A stretch of 64,000 nt of DNA, taken from assembly GCF_042680565.1 (NCBI RefSeq), contig NZ_JBHUEJ010000036.1, positions 1-64,000 on the forward strand, read 5' to 3'. Below, one piece after another: positions 53,149 to 61,481 of this stretch. A program made the position numbers and the translations under genes. Numbering within the stretch: the first letter of the stretch is position 1; the number at the start of each line of letters is the position of its first letter. The notes under the pieces are model-generated. The model was not told the origin of the DNA. It saw nothing but the letters and a program-made list of their open reading frames with translations, and made no database searches. This stretch comes from Ottowia flava. Lineage in GTDB: Bacteria > Pseudomonadota > Gammaproteobacteria > Burkholderiales > Burkholderiaceae_C.

Positions 53149-54108
53149 TCAGGCCGCGTTCAGCTGCTTCTCCAGCTTGTCCAGCACCTGGTAGCAAGGC
53201 AGCACCTGCGCCACGCTGGCGTTGGGCTCGCGGCCTTCGCGGATGGCGGCGAAGAACTCGCGGTCTTGCAGCTCGATGCCGTTCATCGACACATCCACCT
53301 TGCTCACGTCGATCTGCTCGTCCTTGCCGGTGAACAGGTCGTCGTAGCGCGCCAGGTAGGTGCCGGTGTCGCCGATGTAGCGGAAGAAGGTGCCGAGCGG
53401 CCCATCGTTGTTGAACGACAGGCTGAGCGTGCAGATGGCGCCGCTGGCCGCCTTCAGCTGAATGCTCATGTCCATCGCAATGCCCAGGTCCTTGTGGATC
53501 GGGCCCTGGATGGCGTTGGCCTGCACGATGGGGCTGCCCGCCTGGTAGGCGAACAGGTCAACCGTGTGCGCGGCGTGGTGCCACAGCAGGTGGTCGGTCC
53601 AGCTGCGCGCCTGGCCCAGCGCGTTCATGTTGGTGCGGCGGAAGAAGTAGGTCTGCACATCCATCTGCTGGATGTTGAACTCGCCCGCGGCGATTTTCTG
53701 GTGCACCCACTGGTGGCTGGGGTTGAAGCGGCGCGTGTGGCCGCACATGGCGACCAGGCCGGTCTGCTTGGCCAGGTCGACCACGGCTTGCGCATCCTTC
53801 AGCGAATCGGCCAGGGGGATCTCTACCTGCACGTGCTTGCCGGCCTTCAGCGCCTGAAGGCTTTGCTCGGCGTGCATCTGCGTGGGCGTGCACAGGATGA
53901 CCGCGTCGACTTCGGGCAGCGCCAGACTCTCGGCCAAGTCGGTCGTGACGTGCGGTATGCCGTACTTGGTGGCGACTTCCCGCGTCTTGTCCAATTCTCG
54001 ACCGACCACCGACACGACTTCCACGCCGTCGATGTTCTGGATGCCGTCCAGGTGCTTGATGCCGAAGGCGCCGGCGCCCGCCAGCGCGACCTTGATCGGT
54101 TTGCTCAT
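53149..54108 (-). CDS. ligC: 4-carboxy-2-hydroxymuconate-6-semialdehyde dehydrogenase
   Basis: A 319-residue Gfo/Idh/MocA-type NAD(P)-dependent dehydrogenase. The N-terminal Rossmann fold has VALAGAGAFGIKHLDGI (GxGxxG), followed by CTPTQMHAEQSLQALKAGKHV, the family's EKP-like block replaced by VQVEIPLA. The C-terminal oxidoreductase domain contains RFNPSHQWVHQKI. It oxidises the protocatechuate 4,5-cleavage product to 2-pyrone-4,6-dicarboxylate (LigC/PmdC/GalD role). It is the last gene of the minus-strand lig cluster. Confidence 0.93.
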   Translation of the reverse strand: MSKPIKVALAGAGAFGIKHLDGIQNIDGVEVVSVVGRELDKTREVATKYGIPHVTTDLAESLALPEVDAVILCTPTQMHAEQSLQALKAGKHVQVEIPLADSLKDAQAVVDLAKQTGLVAMCGHTRRFNPSHQWVHQKIAAGEFNIQQMDVQTYFFRRTNMNALGQARSWTDHLLWHHAAHTVDLFAYQAGSPIVQANAIQGPIHKDLGIAMDMSIQLKAASGAICTLSLSFNNDGPLGTFFRYIGDTGTYLARYDDLFTGKDEQIDVSKVDVSMNGIELQDREFFAAIREGREPNASVAQVLPCYQVLDKLEKQLNAA

Positions 54109-54120
54109 GTGATGTACTCC

Positions 54121-54169
54121 TGTTTGAATAGCTGCCTGCGCAGATTCAGTCTGCCCTACAGCGTGTTTT
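54121..54169 (+). repeat. Dispersed repeat, copy R14
   Basis: A plus-orientation copy: TTTGAATAGCTGCCTGCGCAG (split), then ATTCAGTCTGCCCTACAGCG and TGTTTT. The ligAB stop codon (TAG, 54156-54158 on the minus strand) lies inside it. Confidence 0.78.
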
Positions 54170-55523
54170 CAAGGATAAGGTGGCCCACGGCGGTGTTCGA
54201 CGCAGGCACGTGGAAGAAGCGGTGCACCAGCTTGGGCGGCTTGCCACCGGCCACGTCGGCCATGGCGCCGCGGGCGATCAGCCACATCACCAGCTCGATG
54301 CCCTCGCTGCCCGCTTCGCGCACATACTCGATGTGCGACACCTTGGCCAGCTCGGCCGGCTCGGCGATCAGGCGGTCCAGGAAGCGGTTGTCCCAGTCCT
54401 TGTTGATCAGGCCGGCGCGCGGGCCTTGCAGCTGGTGGCTCATGCCGCCCGTGCCCCAGATCTGCACGTTCAGCGGCTGGTCGTAGCTCTCGATCGCGCG
54501 GCGGATCGCCTGACCCAGCGCAAAGCAGCGCTGGCCCGATGGCACCGGGTACTGCACCACGTTGACGTGAAAGGGGATGACCTGAACCGGCCAGGCGTCC
54601 GGGCTGCCGAACATCAGGTTCATCGGCACCGTCAGGCCGTGGTCGACCTTCAGGTCGTTGACGATGGTCAGATCAAAGTCCTGCTGGATCACCGACTGCG
54701 CGATGTGGCTGGCCAACTCCGGGTGGCCCTTCACCTTGGGCACCGGGCGCGGGCCGTAGCCTTCGTCCGCGGGCTCGAACTCGGCCGCCGTGCCGATGGC
54801 GAACGTCGGAATCACGCCCAGGTCGAAGCTGGTGGCGTGGTCGTTGTACACCAGGAAAACGACGTCGGGGCGGTTGTCCTTCATCCACTGTTTGGAGGGT
54901 TCGAAGCCCTTGAACAGCGGCACCCAGTAGGGCTCCTCCGTCTTGCCCATATCGATCGCCGCGCCAATCGCCGGCACGTGCGACGAATACACCGACGCGG
55001 TGATGCGTGCGTGCCCTTGCGCTGCGGTTTTAGGAGCTGCCTGCGCAGACTCCACCTTGGCTGCCAGTTGCTTTTGCGCAGTTTCCTCCTGCCAGGCCTT
55101 CCACGCTGCCGTCTGGCTGGCCGGGCCTTGGGCGTCACCGCCCTCGCCCACCACGCGGTTGCCTTCCGGGCTGCGGCCACCGGCGATCATCATGTCGCGG
55201 TACTGCTGCTCGGACATGCCGGTCATGCTACCCGCCATCTGCTGGAACGACAGCCCGTCGGTCGCGCCCAGCTTGGCCAGGAAGTAGATGTTGCCCCCGG
55301 TGCGCATGGCCCAGTTCAGGTCGCGCGCCCGCACAGCCGCTTTCTGCTCGTCGGTCATCGGCCACTCGGCCAGGTAGGCGTCTTCGTCGGCCTTGAAGCG
55401 CTCGCGGTTCTCGGCCTTCATCAGGCTCATGCAGAACTGGTTGAGCCAGTAGCCCTTGCGGCTCTGGTCGGCGTCGAAAATGGTGGTGCCCGGAACGTCC
55501 AGGTAGGGTTTTTCCAGTGCCAT
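54156..55523 (-). CDS. ligAB: Fused protocatechuate 4,5-dioxygenase (LigA-LigB)
   Basis: A class III extradiol dioxygenase that opens protocatechuate between carbons 4 and 5. The usual separate alpha and beta subunits are one 455-residue chain. The LigA-like part is about residues 1-125 (GTTIFDADQSRKGYWLNQF, NIYFLAKLGATDGLSFQQMAG). A polar linker runs about 126-172. The LigB-like part is about 173-455 (ITASVYSSHVPAIGAAI with an Fe-ligand His, FLVYNDHATSFDLG, WGTGGMSHQLQGPRAGLIN, REAGSEGIELVMWLIARGA with the Glu ligand). Residues about 153-167 of the linker are encoded by an in-frame dispersed repeat, and the stop codon is also repeat-derived. It sits between ligI and ligC. Confidence 0.93.
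   Translation of the reverse strand: MALEKPYLDVPGTTIFDADQSRKGYWLNQFCMSLMKAENRERFKADEDAYLAEWPMTDEQKAAVRARDLNWAMRTGGNIYFLAKLGATDGLSFQQMAGSMTGMSEQQYRDMMIAGGRSPEGNRVVGEGGDAQGPASQTAAWKAWQEETAQKQLAAKVESAQAAPKTAAQGHARITASVYSSHVPAIGAAIDMGKTEEPYWVPLFKGFEPSKQWMKDNRPDVVFLVYNDHATSFDLGVIPTFAIGTAAEFEPADEGYGPRPVPKVKGHPELASHIAQSVIQQDFDLTIVNDLKVDHGLTVPMNLMFGSPDAWPVQVIPFHVNVVQYPVPSGQRCFALGQAIRRAIESYDQPLNVQIWGTGGMSHQLQGPRAGLINKDWDNRFLDRLIAEPAELAKVSHIEYVREAGSEGIELVMWLIARGAMADVAGGKPPKLVHRFFHVPASNTAVGHLILENTL
55024..55066 (+). repeat. Dispersed repeat, copy R15, in the ligAB linker
   Basis: A plus-orientation copy inside the gene: GGTTTTAGGAGCTGCCTGCG, then CAGACTCCACC. It encodes residues about 153-167 (AKVESAQAAPKTA) between the LigA- and LigB-like parts, in frame. 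Confidence 0.7.
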
Positions 55524-55583
55524 GGTTTCTCCTCTGTGTTGCCTCGATGAAGGCCGACGCCAGGGCGCCGACCGGTCGCGCCG

Positions 55584-56516
55584 TCAAGCCTCTTCGGGCC
55601 AGTACAGACGCATGGGGTTGTCCACCAGCAGCTTGCGTTGCAGCTCGGCGGTAGGCGCGATGTGCGGAATGAAGTCCACCAGCAGGCCATCGTCCGGCAT
55701 GTGGTCCTTCAGGTTGGGGTGCGGCCAGTCGGTGCCCCACAGCACGCGGTCGGGGAAGGTTTCGACGATGCGGCGGGCAAACGGGATGACGTCGCGGTAG
55801 GCGTTCTGTTCGCCGTTCAGTGCCTTCGGCCCGGTGACGGACAGGCGCTCGGGGCAGCTGACCTTGCTCCAGACGTTGGGGTGTTCGCGCATGAACTTGA
55901 CGAACAGCTCGAACTCCGGGCCGTCCACCGGCTGCGTCACATCGGGGCGGCCCATGTGGTCGACCACGATGGTCGTCGGCAAGGCGGTGAAGAAGTCCCA
56001 CAGCTCGGGCAGGTCCACCGCTTCAAAGTAGATGACGACGTGCCAGCCGAGCTTGGCGATGCGACCGGCGATTTCCATCAGCTCGTCGCGCGGCGTGAAG
56101 TCGACCAGGCGCTTGACGAAGTTGAAGCGCACGCCGCGCACGCCGGCGTCGTGCAGGGCTTGCAGTTCGCTGTCGGTGATGGTGCGCTTGACGGTCGCCA
56201 CACCCCGCGCGCGGCCGTTGCTGGAAACGCACGCATCGACCATGGCGCGGTTGTCGGCGCCATGGCAGGTGGCCTGCACCACGACGTTGCGGGCAAAGCC
56301 CAGGTGGTCGCGCAGGGCGAACAGCTGCGCCTTGCTGGCGTCGCAGGGCGTGTACTTGCGCTCAGGCGCGTAGGGGAATTCGGCACCGGGGCCGAACACG
56401 TGGCAATGCGCGTCGACGGCGCCAGCGGGCAGCTGGAAGGTGGGCCTGCTCGGGCCTTCGTACCAGTCCAGCCAGCCGGCGGTCTTGGTGAAGTCACCCG
56501 TGGTGGGTTGGCTCAT
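55584..56516 (-). CDS. ligI: 2-pyrone-4,6-dicarboxylate lactonase
   Basis: A 310-residue amidohydrolase that hydrolyses 2-pyrone-4,6-dicarboxylate to 4-oxalomesaconate. The start motif GAVDAHCHVFGPGAEFPYAP matches LigI (metal-site DxHxH variant), as do VVQATCHGADN, VVDHMGRPDV and the terminal RVLWGTDWPHPNLKDHMPDD. It follows ligK (10 bp gap) and precedes ligAB. Confidence 0.94.
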   Translation of the reverse strand: MSQPTTGDFTKTAGWLDWYEGPSRPTFQLPAGAVDAHCHVFGPGAEFPYAPERKYTPCDASKAQLFALRDHLGFARNVVVQATCHGADNRAMVDACVSSNGRARGVATVKRTITDSELQALHDAGVRGVRFNFVKRLVDFTPRDELMEIAGRIAKLGWHVVIYFEAVDLPELWDFFTALPTTIVVDHMGRPDVTQPVDGPEFELFVKFMREHPNVWSKVSCPERLSVTGPKALNGEQNAYRDVIPFARRIVETFPDRVLWGTDWPHPNLKDHMPDDGLLVDFIPHIAPTAELQRKLLVDNPMRLYWPEEA

Positions 56517-56526
56517 GTCGGCTCCT

Positions 56527-57213
56527 TCAGTCGATGTACTTCAGGCCGGCCTTGGCCAGGCCTTCGCGCATCTTGTAGTAGTCCAGCCCCAGCGTGCCGG
56601 ACGCGAATTCGGCGCGCTTGGCGCCTTCGTTGGCTTCGCGCGCGGCAGCGGCTTCGAGCGTCTTGGCGGCCAGCGCGCGCGGCACGCAGACCACGCCGTC
56701 GTCATCGGCCACGATGACGTCGCCCGGGTGCACGATCTGCCCGGCGCAGACCACCGGGATGTTGACCGAGCCCAGCGTCGCCTTGATCGTGCCCTTGGCG
56801 CTGATGGCCTTGCTCCAGACCGGGAAGTGGATCTCGTCGGCCAGCATGCGCACGTCGCGCACGCCGGCGTCGATGATCAGCGCGCGCGCGCCGCGCGCCT
56901 TGAAGCTGGTGGCCAGCAGGTCGCCAAAGTAGCCGTCGGTGCAGTCGGCGGTGACGCCAGCCACGACAATGTCGCCGGGGCGGATCTGCTCGGCCACGAC
57001 GTGCATCATCCAGTTGTCCCCCGGCTGCAGCAGCACCGTGACGGCGGTGCCGCTGACCTTCTGGCCGGCTTGGATGGGCCGCATGTAGGGTTTGAGCAGG
57101 CCGACGCGGCCCATCGCTTCGTGCACGGTGGCGCTGCCAAGTTCGGCCAGCGCGTCGGCGGTCTTCGCGTCGGTGCGCTCGATGTTGCGGTAAACGACAC
57201 CCAGTTCGTACAT
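56527..57213 (-). CDS. ligK: 4-carboxy-4-hydroxy-2-oxoadipate aldolase
   Basis: A 228-residue class II aldolase of the HMG/CHA (RraA-like) fold, the last step of the pathway, giving pyruvate and oxaloacetate. Family segments are TVHEAMGRVGLLKP, VVAEQIRPGDIVVAGV, ALIIDAGVRDVR (the catalytic G-x-R-D-like loop) and VHPGDVIVADDDGVVCVP. The start at 57213 has a GGAGA ribosome-binding site; the open frame to 57237 is rejected. Confidence 0.93.
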   Translation of the reverse strand: MYELGVVYRNIERTDAKTADALAELGSATVHEAMGRVGLLKPYMRPIQAGQKVSGTAVTVLLQPGDNWMMHVVAEQIRPGDIVVAGVTADCTDGYFGDLLATSFKARGARALIIDAGVRDVRMLADEIHFPVWSKAISAKGTIKATLGSVNIPVVCAGQIVHPGDVIVADDDGVVCVPRALAAKTLEAAAAREANEGAKRAEFASGTLGLDYYKMREGLAKAGLKYID

Positions 57214-57228
57214 GTTCAAGTCTCCAAT

Positions 57229-57288
57229 ATGCTTCAAAAACAGGAGCTGGTCGCGCAGGTGGCTGTAAGGCTAGAGGCCGATTTCATT
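57229..57288 (+). repeat. Dispersed repeat, copy R16
   Basis: A plus-orientation copy close to the consensus: TTCAAAAACAGGAGCTGGTC, then GCGCAGGTGGCTGTAAGGC and TAGAGGCCGATTTCATT. It lies in the ligJ-ligK gap, upstream of ligK, which is transcribed from the minus strand. Confidence 0.85.
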
Positions 57289-57315
57289 CGGAAAACGGCA
57301 AGCCCTGCCTCCACA

Positions 57316-57350
57316 CCCTGCGCCCTGCGCCCTGCGCCCTGCGCCCTGCG
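57316..57350. repeat. Five perfect tandem copies of a 7-bp unit
   Basis: The unit CCCTGCG is repeated five times without mismatch, ending one base before the ligJ stop codon position (57352). It is a candidate variable-number tandem repeat. Confidence 0.9.
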
Positions 57351-57351
57351 C

Positions 57352-58380
57352 TCACTGGCCCTTGGCCTTCAGCGCCGCGTCCAGGCGCGGGTAGACGCGG
57401 CGTGCGTTGCCTTCGTAGACCTTGTAGCGCTCTTCGTCGCTCAGGTTGGCGGTGGCCTGCACGTAGCGCTTGGTGTCGTCGTAGTAGTGGCCCGTCTCCG
57501 GGTCGATGCCACGCACGGCGCCGATCATCTCGCTGGCAAACAGGATGTTGTCGACCGGGATCACCTTGGTCAGCAGGTCGATGCCCGGCTGGTGGTAGAC
57601 GCAGGTGTCAAAGAAGATGTTGTGCAGCAGGTGGTCTTGCAGCAGCGGCTTCTTCATCTCCTGCGCCAGGCCGCGGAAGCGCCCCCAGTGGTAGGGCACC
57701 GCGCCACCGCCGTGCGGGATGACGAACTTCAACGTCGGGAAATCCTTGAACAAGTCGCCCTGCAGGCATTGCATGAAAGCCGTGGTGTCGGCGTTCAGGT
57801 AGTGCGCGCCGGTGGTGTGAAAGCAGGCGTTGCAGCTGGTGCTGACGTGCACCATGGCGGGGATGTCGTACTCGACCATCTTCTCGTAGATGGGGTACCA
57901 GATGCGGTCCGTGAGCGGCGGGCTGGTCCAGTGGCCGCCGGACGGATCGGGGTTCAGGTTGATGCCGACGAAACCGTAGTCCTTGACACACTTTTCCAGC
58001 TCGGGGATGCAGGTGGCCGGGTCCACGCCGGGCGACTGCGGCAGCATGGCCGCGCCGATGAAGTGGTCAGGGAACAGCTGGCTGACGCGGTAGCACAGCT
58101 CGTTGCAGATCGCGGCCCAGGTGCTGGACACATTGAAGTCGCCGATGTGGTGCGCCATGAAGCTGGCGCGCGGGCTGAAGATGGTCAGGTCGGACCCGCG
58201 TTCCTTCATCAGCTTGAGCTGGTTGGTCTCGATCGATTCGCGCAGCTCGTCGTCGCTGATCTTCAGGTCGGCTACCTTGGGCATGGCGGCCGGGTCCTTG
58301 ATGCCGGCGATCTGCTGGTTGCGCCAGTTCTCCAGCGCCTTGGGCGCGGTGGTGTAGTGGCCGTGGCAATCGATGATCAT
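57352..58380 (-). CDS. ligJ: 4-oxalomesaconate hydratase
   Basis: A 342-residue amidohydrolase-superfamily protein. The start MIIDCHGHYTTAPKALENWR is the metal-binding signature of the LigJ/GalB branch. RASFMAHHIGD, DYGFVGINLNPDPSGGHW, MVHVSTSCNACF and FVIPHGGGAVPYHWGRFRG complete the metal and substrate sites. It hydrates 4-oxalomesaconate to 4-carboxy-4-hydroxy-2-oxoadipate. It is the first enzyme gene after the transporter in the minus-strand cluster. Confidence 0.93.
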   Translation of the reverse strand: MIIDCHGHYTTAPKALENWRNQQIAGIKDPAAMPKVADLKISDDELRESIETNQLKLMKERGSDLTIFSPRASFMAHHIGDFNVSSTWAAICNELCYRVSQLFPDHFIGAAMLPQSPGVDPATCIPELEKCVKDYGFVGINLNPDPSGGHWTSPPLTDRIWYPIYEKMVEYDIPAMVHVSTSCNACFHTTGAHYLNADTTAFMQCLQGDLFKDFPTLKFVIPHGGGAVPYHWGRFRGLAQEMKKPLLQDHLLHNIFFDTCVYHQPGIDLLTKVIPVDNILFASEMIGAVRGIDPETGHYYDDTKRYVQATANLSDEERYKVYEGNARRVYPRLDAALKAKGQ

Positions 58381-58438
58381 GGGGTCTCCTGCAAGATAAG
58401 AAATTGGCAGAGCGCGCCCACGGCGCGCTTGTGCCAGA

Positions 58439-59854
58439 TCAATGGGTGCCCGAAGGCGCCGCCAAAACGGGTTGGCCGGGGTCGGGGGCGCAGCGGTCCT
58501 TGATCAGCAGCGCGGCCGCCGCGATCAGCCCCGGTACACCCACGAGGATAAAGACCTCGGGCAGCGGCAGGTGGCGGCGCGCCAGCTCGGCCACCAGAAA
58601 AGACCCGGCGATGCCGCCAAAGCGGCCGATGCCCAGCGTCCACGCCACGCCGGTGGCGCGCCCGGCCGTCGGGTAGTAGGCGGCCGCCAGCGCCTGCATG
58701 GACGACTGCGCGGCGTTCATCAACAGCCCGGCGAAGAACACCGCAGCGGCCAACACCAGCGGCGGCGAGCCGACCACCTGGCCGATCAGACCCACCGCCA
58801 GGCAGGTGAGGAAATAGCCGGCGGCGATGATGCGGTTGGCGTTGAAGCGGTCCATCAGGTAGCCGAAGAAGATGGCACCGATGCCGCCCAACTGGAACAG
58901 CGCCGCAATGATCGATGCCTGCGATGCCTCGATACCGGCTTCCTTGAAGAGCACCGGCATCCAGTTGACCAGGCCGTAGACGATGACCAGGCCCATGAAG
59001 TAGGCCAGCCACAGCATCACCGTGCCCACGACGTAGCGGCGCGACAGAATCAGGCCGAGCCCGGTCTTGCCTTGCTCGGAGGGCGCCAACGCGCCCTTGA
59101 CCTCGCCCATGACAAAAGCCCTGGCCCGCGCCGCGTCGGCCGAGATGCGTGTCAGCACCTTGCGGATGCGCTCCACCGGCGCGCCGCGCACGACCATGAA
59201 GCGCACCGATTCGGGCATGACGAACAGCATCACCACCACCAGCAGCAAGGGCACGATGCCGCCCAGGATCAACAGGCTGCGCCAGCCGTAGTGCGGGATC
59301 AACCAGGCCGCAAAGAAGCCGCCGAAGGCCGAGCCGATCGGGAAGCCGCAGAACATGCTGTTGGTGATGAACGAGCGCTTGCTGTCCGGGCAGTACTCGT
59401 TCATCAGCGTGACAGCATTGGGCATGGCCGCGCCCAGGCCCAGACCGGTGATGAAGCGGTAAATCTCCAGCTCGGTCAGGTTGGTGGCGGTGGCCGACAC
59501 CAGCGACGCCACGCCCATCAGCGTGACCGCGCCGATCAGCAGCCATTTGCGGCCGAAGCGGTCGGCCAGCGGGCCGGCGCCCAAGGCACCAAAGGCCAGG
59601 CCAAACAGCGCGGCGCTGAGCACCGGCGCCAGCGCGGGCTTGTCGATGCCCCATTCGCTGATCAGCGAAGGCGCGATGAAGCCGATGGCCGCGGTGTCAA
59701 ACCCGTCCATCAGCACGATCAGAAAGCTCAGCACGAAGATGCCCCACTGGTAGGGCGAAAACCGGTGCTCGTTGAGAAATTGCTGGACGTCGACGACGTC
59801 GGTGGCCGGGTGGGCGGGTGCGCTCAAGGTCTGTCTCCGAATTGCGAGGCTCAT
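58439..59854 (-). CDS. Aromatic-acid:H+ symporter (AAHS family, MFS)
   Basis: A 471-residue major-facilitator transporter with twelve predicted helices. The first block LSFLIVLMDGFDTAAIGFIAP carries the DGFD[TL] motif of the AAHS family (PcaK, BenK and similar). GPLADRFGRKWLLIGAVTLMG is the MFS loop 2-3 motif, and its counterpart is FFGYLMDRFNANRIIAAGY. Expected substrate: protocatechuate, 4-hydroxybenzoate or another acid feeding the cluster. It is the first gene of the minus-strand run and is divergent from the LysR gene. Confidence 0.9.
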   Translation of the reverse strand: MSLAIRRQTLSAPAHPATDVVDVQQFLNEHRFSPYQWGIFVLSFLIVLMDGFDTAAIGFIAPSLISEWGIDKPALAPVLSAALFGLAFGALGAGPLADRFGRKWLLIGAVTLMGVASLVSATATNLTELEIYRFITGLGLGAAMPNAVTLMNEYCPDSKRSFITNSMFCGFPIGSAFGGFFAAWLIPHYGWRSLLILGGIVPLLLVVVMLFVMPESVRFMVVRGAPVERIRKVLTRISADAARARAFVMGEVKGALAPSEQGKTGLGLILSRRYVVGTVMLWLAYFMGLVIVYGLVNWMPVLFKEAGIEASQASIIAALFQLGGIGAIFFGYLMDRFNANRIIAAGYFLTCLAVGLIGQVVGSPPLVLAAAVFFAGLLMNAAQSSMQALAAAYYPTAGRATGVAWTLGIGRFGGIAGSFLVAELARRHLPLPEVFILVGVPGLIAAAALLIKDRCAPDPGQPVLAAPSGTH

Positions 59855-59994
59855 GGCAGCGCCGACTTGCACCGCGGGATTCCCTTCTCGCTCCGGGCGC
59901 ATGCCGCGCCCTTTCTTCTTCTCGTCTCGGCTTGTAGAACCTGACCCGATTGTCCGGACGCCGGCGTGATGTGCCAGCCATCGGCCGGACTAGC

Positions 59995-60017
59995 AGCTAT
60001 ATCATTCAGGTATAGCT
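59995..60017. promoter_or_regulatory. Candidate LysR operator in the divergent gap
   Basis: A perfect 7-bp inverted repeat, AGCTATA (59995-60001), nine bases, TATAGCT (60011-60017). It contains the T-N11-A core of LysR sites (T60000, A60012) and lies 21 bp before the LysR start. The AGCTAT arms also resemble the ends of the dispersed repeat, so derivation from a repeat copy is possible. Confidence 0.6.
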
Positions 60018-60037
60018 CAAATACAGCTATTCAAAAC

Positions 60038-60961
60038 ATGGATTTGCGCCAGATCGAGTACTTTGTCCGCGTGGCGGAACTCGGCAGCTTCACCCGGGCC
60101 GCCGCCGCGCTGGGCGTGGCGCAGCCGGCGCTGAGCCGGCAGATCCGGCTGCTGGAGGTGGAGCTGCGCCAGAACCTGCTCAAGCGCCACGGCCGCGGCG
60201 CCCAGCCGACGGAGGCTGGCCAACTGCTGCTGGAGCACGGGCGCGGCATCCTGCACCAGGTCGCCCACGCCCACGACGAGTTGGCGCGCCTGCGCGGCGG
60301 CCTGTCGGGTCGCGTGGCGCTCGGCCTGCCGCCGAGCGTGGCGCGCGTGCTGGCGGTTCCGCTGATGCAGGCGTTCCGCGCCGAGCTGCCGCAGGCGCGG
60401 CTGGCGATCAGCGAGGCCCTGTCCACCGGCATGGTCGAAAGCCTGGTCGCCGGTCGACTGGATGTGGCGGTGCTCTACAACGCCACACCGCTGGCCGAAG
60501 TGGAAATCACCCCTCTGTGCAGTGAGGAACTGCTGCTGGTCGAGCGCGCCACAGGCCCGGCGGCGCCTGCCGACCCCGACACGGACTACGCCACGCTGGG
60601 CGAGCTGAGTCGCCTGCCGCTGGTCATCCCCAGCCGGCCCAATGCGATCCGCATGCACGTGGAAACCACGCTGGCCGCCGTCGGCCTGCAGCCGGACGTG
60701 GCGATGGAGGTGGACGGCGTCCCGGCGATCCTCGACCTGGTCGCGGGCGGCGCCGGCTGCGCGGTGCTCTCTCGTCACGCCGTGGAGAGTGCGCCACGCC
60801 CGGACGCCTTCACGCTGCGCCGCATCCGCACGCCACGCGCGCTGGCGCTGGAAATTCCGCTGTTCACCGCCGTCAGCGCCCGCCGTCCCGCCACGCGCAC
60901 GCAACAGGCGCTGCTGGCCCTGGTGCACGCGCAAGCCCGTGCGCACCTGCACAGAGCCTGA
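60038..60961 (+). CDS. LysR-family regulator of the protocatechuate cluster
   Basis: A 307-residue LysR-type activator/repressor. The HTH is MDLRQIEYFVRVAELGSFTR and AAAALGVAQPALSRQIRLLE, and the effector-binding domain begins near GRVALGLPPSVARVL. The start at 60038 is fixed by the family N-terminus. It is divergent from the transporter and lig genes, with a T-N11-A palindrome between, so it probably controls them in response to a pathway intermediate. The effector is not determinable here. Confidence 0.9.
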   Translation: MDLRQIEYFVRVAELGSFTRAAAALGVAQPALSRQIRLLEVELRQNLLKRHGRGAQPTEAGQLLLEHGRGILHQVAHAHDELARLRGGLSGRVALGLPPSVARVLAVPLMQAFRAELPQARLAISEALSTGMVESLVAGRLDVAVLYNATPLAEVEITPLCSEELLLVERATGPAAPADPDTDYATLGELSRLPLVIPSRPNAIRMHVETTLAAVGLQPDVAMEVDGVPAILDLVAGGAGCAVLSRHAVESAPRPDAFTLRRIRTPRALALEIPLFTAVSARRPATRTQQALLALVHAQARAHLHRA

Positions 60962-60966
60962 AAATA

Positions 60967-61020
60967 CTATCGAAATGCTAGCTGCCCGCGCAATTCTGGC
61001 TTGCGCTGGCACGGCATTTT
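60967..61020 (+). repeat. Dispersed repeat, copy R17
   Basis: A plus-orientation copy: CTATCGAAATGCTAGCTGCC, then CGCGCAATTCTGGC and a degenerate right part. It follows the LysR gene. The remaining about 230 bp up to bfd hold no gene other than the Fur-type promoter. Confidence 0.65.
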
Positions 61021-61178
61021 CCTATGTTTTCAGTCAAGGGAAAGCACCCCGGCTGCCTCTCCTGATGGATGGGCAGGCAGCCAACCGGCGGCAGACCCCC
61101 CGGCAGCATCAACCAGACGATGAGCGCGGCACCCAGGCCCGTACCGCCCCATGTTTCGCCCTATCGCCATCATTGTTG

Positions 61179-61208
61179 TTGACAATGAGAATGACTCGCA
61201 TTTAATAT
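61179..61208 (+). promoter_or_regulatory. Promoter with Fur-box-like sequence upstream of bfd
   Basis: TTGACA (61179-61184), 18 bp, TAATAT (61203-61208). GACAATGAGAATGACTCGC (61181-61199) overlaps it and matches 13 of 19 positions of the Fur consensus GATAATGATAATCATTATC. Iron-responsive repression of bfd, and perhaps of the tonB genes, is inferred. Confidence 0.65.
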
Positions 61209-61251
61209 AGCGACATTGCGATTCACCCTGCCTCAGGGCTGCTGTTCGACC

Positions 61252-61476
61252 ATGATTGTCTGTGTCTGCAACCGAGTCTCCGACCGCGAAATCACGCGCC
61301 AGGCGCACGCCGGAATGAGCTTTGACGACATCCAGCTTGAGCTGGGTGTGGCGACTTGCTGCGGCCGCTGCGAAGGCTGCGCGCGTGAACTGGTCGAACA
61401 ATGCAGCGCCAGCCACCCCGTGGCCGCGCTGCACCTGCAAACACCGGCTGCGCCCGGCGTAGTGGCGGGAGTCTGA
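61252..61476 (+). CDS. bfd: Bacterioferritin-associated ferredoxin
   Basis: A 74-residue BFD-like [2Fe-2S] protein. Cys ligands are VCVCNRVSDREI and VATCCGRCEGCAREL (C-x-C ... C-C-x-x-C-x-x-C region). It releases iron from bacterioferritin under iron limitation. The start at 61252 gives the canonical MIVCVCNRVSD; an upstream in-frame region is discarded. A Fur-box-like promoter precedes it. Confidence 0.92.
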   Translation: MIVCVCNRVSDREITRQAHAGMSFDDIQLELGVATCCGRCEGCARELVEQCSASHPVAALHLQTPAAPGVVAGV

Positions 61477-61481
61477 GCCCC

